Source of the DNA: UBA3210 sp963653535 | GTDB taxonomy: Bacteria; Bacillota_I; Bacilli_A; RFN20; CAG-449 | NCBI GenBank assembly: GCA_963653535.1 | Contig: CAVJWU010000052.1 | Location: forward strand, 1 to 6,310 | Direction: 5' to 3' | Length of the DNA stretch: 6,310 nucleotides | Shown here: positions 5,613 to 6,310 of the stretch, one piece after another | Layout of the letters: the number at the start of each line of letters is the position of its first letter | Position numbering within the stretch: position 1 is the stretch's first letter | Position numbers and translations under genes: made by a program | Notes under the pieces: generated by a model | Seen by the model: the letters and a program-made list of their open reading frames with translations, nothing else | Told to the model about the DNA's origin: nothing | The model's database searches: none

Positions 5613-6224
5613 CTATTTTGTTTTTCTTATTAAACCATACCACAGGACAACAAGGACTTGTAATGTGGCGGCAACAAACCATATAACCCAATGAAAATCA
5701 ACGTTAAATATTAATAATAAAGATACGATTAATAAAGCACTTGTCCAAACGATACCAGAAACGATGAAGAATCGATGCCATCTAACTTCATCCCAAATTT
5801 TATCGAATATTAAGGCGATAATACAAGAAACTGGGATAGGAGCGATAAATAAGACCCAAGTCCAATTAGACCAATCATTCGAAGTATTTCTTTCAATAAT
5901 TGTTATTATCGCAAATGAAACAACAAATACTAACCAACAAAGGGCGATACTTAATAAAGTAATAAGGATACGATTTTTAAAAAAAGATGTCTTTTTTATT
6001 GTTTTTCTTTCACCGATGAGATCATTTAAGCTAATCTGGTAAAGATCGGCGAGTTGTACGAGAATAAAAATATCTGGTACGCCTTCTCCTCTTTCCCATT
6101 TAGAAACTGCTTTATCAGAATAATTTAAAATCTCCGCGAGCTTAATTTGTGTTAATCCAGCTTGTTTTCGATAATATGTTAAGTTTGATGCAATTGTTGA
6201 TTTTAATTTTTCTTCTTTTTCCAT
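5613..6224 (-). CDS. Membrane-anchored XRE family HTH transcriptional regulator
   Basis: This 203-residue protein joins an N-terminal Cro/C1-type DNA-binding domain to a hydrophobic C-terminal half. The HTH spans about residues 9-65. It has RKQAGLTQIKLAEILNYSDKAVSKWERG (19-46) in the classic order: helix 2 at TQIKLAEIL, recognition helix at SDKAVSKWE, then GVPDIFILVQLADLY. A short basic linker (about 72-84) leads to four predicted membrane helices near 86-110, 121-143, 151-173 and 177-199. This layout is common in low-GC Bacillota for regulators tethered to the membrane, but the signal sensed is unknown. The ATG at 6224-6222 is the only reasonable start: the frame has a TAA four codons upstream and no later Met. 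There is no Shine-Dalgarno, and a promoter lies at leaderless distance. It converges on the ABC exporter, which makes the exporter a possible but unproven target. Confidence 0.9.
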   Translation of the reverse strand: MEKEEKLKSTIASNLTYYRKQAGLTQIKLAEILNYSDKAVSKWERGEGVPDIFILVQLADLYQISLNDLIGERKTIKKTSFFKNRILITLLSIALCWLVFVVSFAIITIIERNTSNDWSNWTWVLFIAPIPVSCIIALIFDKIWDEVRWHRFFIVSGIVWTSALLIVSLLLIFNVDFHWVIWFVAATLQVLVVLWYGLIRKTK

Positions 6225-6230
6225 GGTTAC

Positions 6231-6259
6231 ATTTTAAAGGTGAATGTTTCATAAGTCAA
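6231..6259 (-). promoter_or_regulatory. Near-consensus promoter giving a probable leaderless XRE mRNA
   Basis: On the minus strand TTGACT (plus 6254-6259, 5/6) is followed by exactly 17 bp and TAAAAT (plus 6231-6236, 5/6). Six bases (GTAACC) then lead to the ATG, so the predicted transcription start is the A of the start codon. The spacer holds a small dyad, TGAA-TGT-TTCA (plus 6241-6251), a plausible autoregulatory operator position. Confidence 0.72.
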
Positions 6260-6310
6260 GTTAAAAAAAGACTAATTCTACTCCCGTTTTCCGAAGCAAC
6301 ACACGATAAT

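Noticed and set aside
5764..6042. 92-codon plus-strand open frame inside the XRE gene
   Set aside because: It is antisense to the membrane half of the regulator, where hydrophobic codons on one strand readily leave the other open; no family features are seen.
6261..6310. Possible end of another gene at the right edge of the window
   Set aside because: Several short frames are open on the minus strand over these 50 bases, but none can be preferred, and no RNA fold or family match is visible.

Overview
This 6.3 kb window comes from a very AT-rich bacterium. The intergenic stretches are almost pure A/T, codons are A/T-ending (TTA Leu, AGA Arg), Shine-Dalgarno sites are strong and Bacillota-like, and the intrinsic terminators are compact. 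Tryptophan is TGG throughout. The five complete genes stop at TAA (four) or TAG (one), with no TGA stop, so the window does not itself distinguish genetic code 11 from code 4. The gene set fits a low-GC Bacillota lineage close to the Erysipelotrichia/Mollicutes-like groups. That placement is inference, not a match to a known genome.

Layout. Positions 1-30 may be the first codons of a divergent minus-strand gene cut by the window edge. On the plus strand, 133-879 is an exodeoxyribonuclease III-type AP endonuclease. It is followed by a 131-nt spacer holding a promoter-like element and an intrinsic terminator-like hairpin, whose T-run touches the Shine-Dalgarno of a MepA-like MATE efflux pump (1011-2435). 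A minus-strand tRNA-Arg(CCU) with encoded CCA follows, with its own extended -10 promoter and its own terminator. Next is a 219-nt AT-rich promoter region, then a DegV-family lipid-binding protein (2872-3762). A strong terminator hairpin separates degV from a half-size type-IV ABC exporter (3840-5573). The window closes with a convergent minus-strand gene (5613-6224) for an XRE-type HTH regulator fused to four membrane helices. A shared bidirectional terminator separates it from the exporter.

How the genes relate. These look like ordinary housekeeping and transport genes rather than a dedicated defence or biosynthetic system, and no mobile element, CRISPR array or phage gene is visible. The most interesting content is regulatory. 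(i) The MATE leader can form two mutually exclusive RNA folds, a 13-bp bulged hairpin and a terminator, which is the architecture of a small attenuator or riboswitch. (ii) The membrane-anchored XRE regulator has a near-consensus promoter whose predicted start site is the A of its ATG, so its mRNA is probably leaderless. (iii) Both exporters have a terminator wedged directly against their Shine-Dalgarno, so their expression should depend on read-through.
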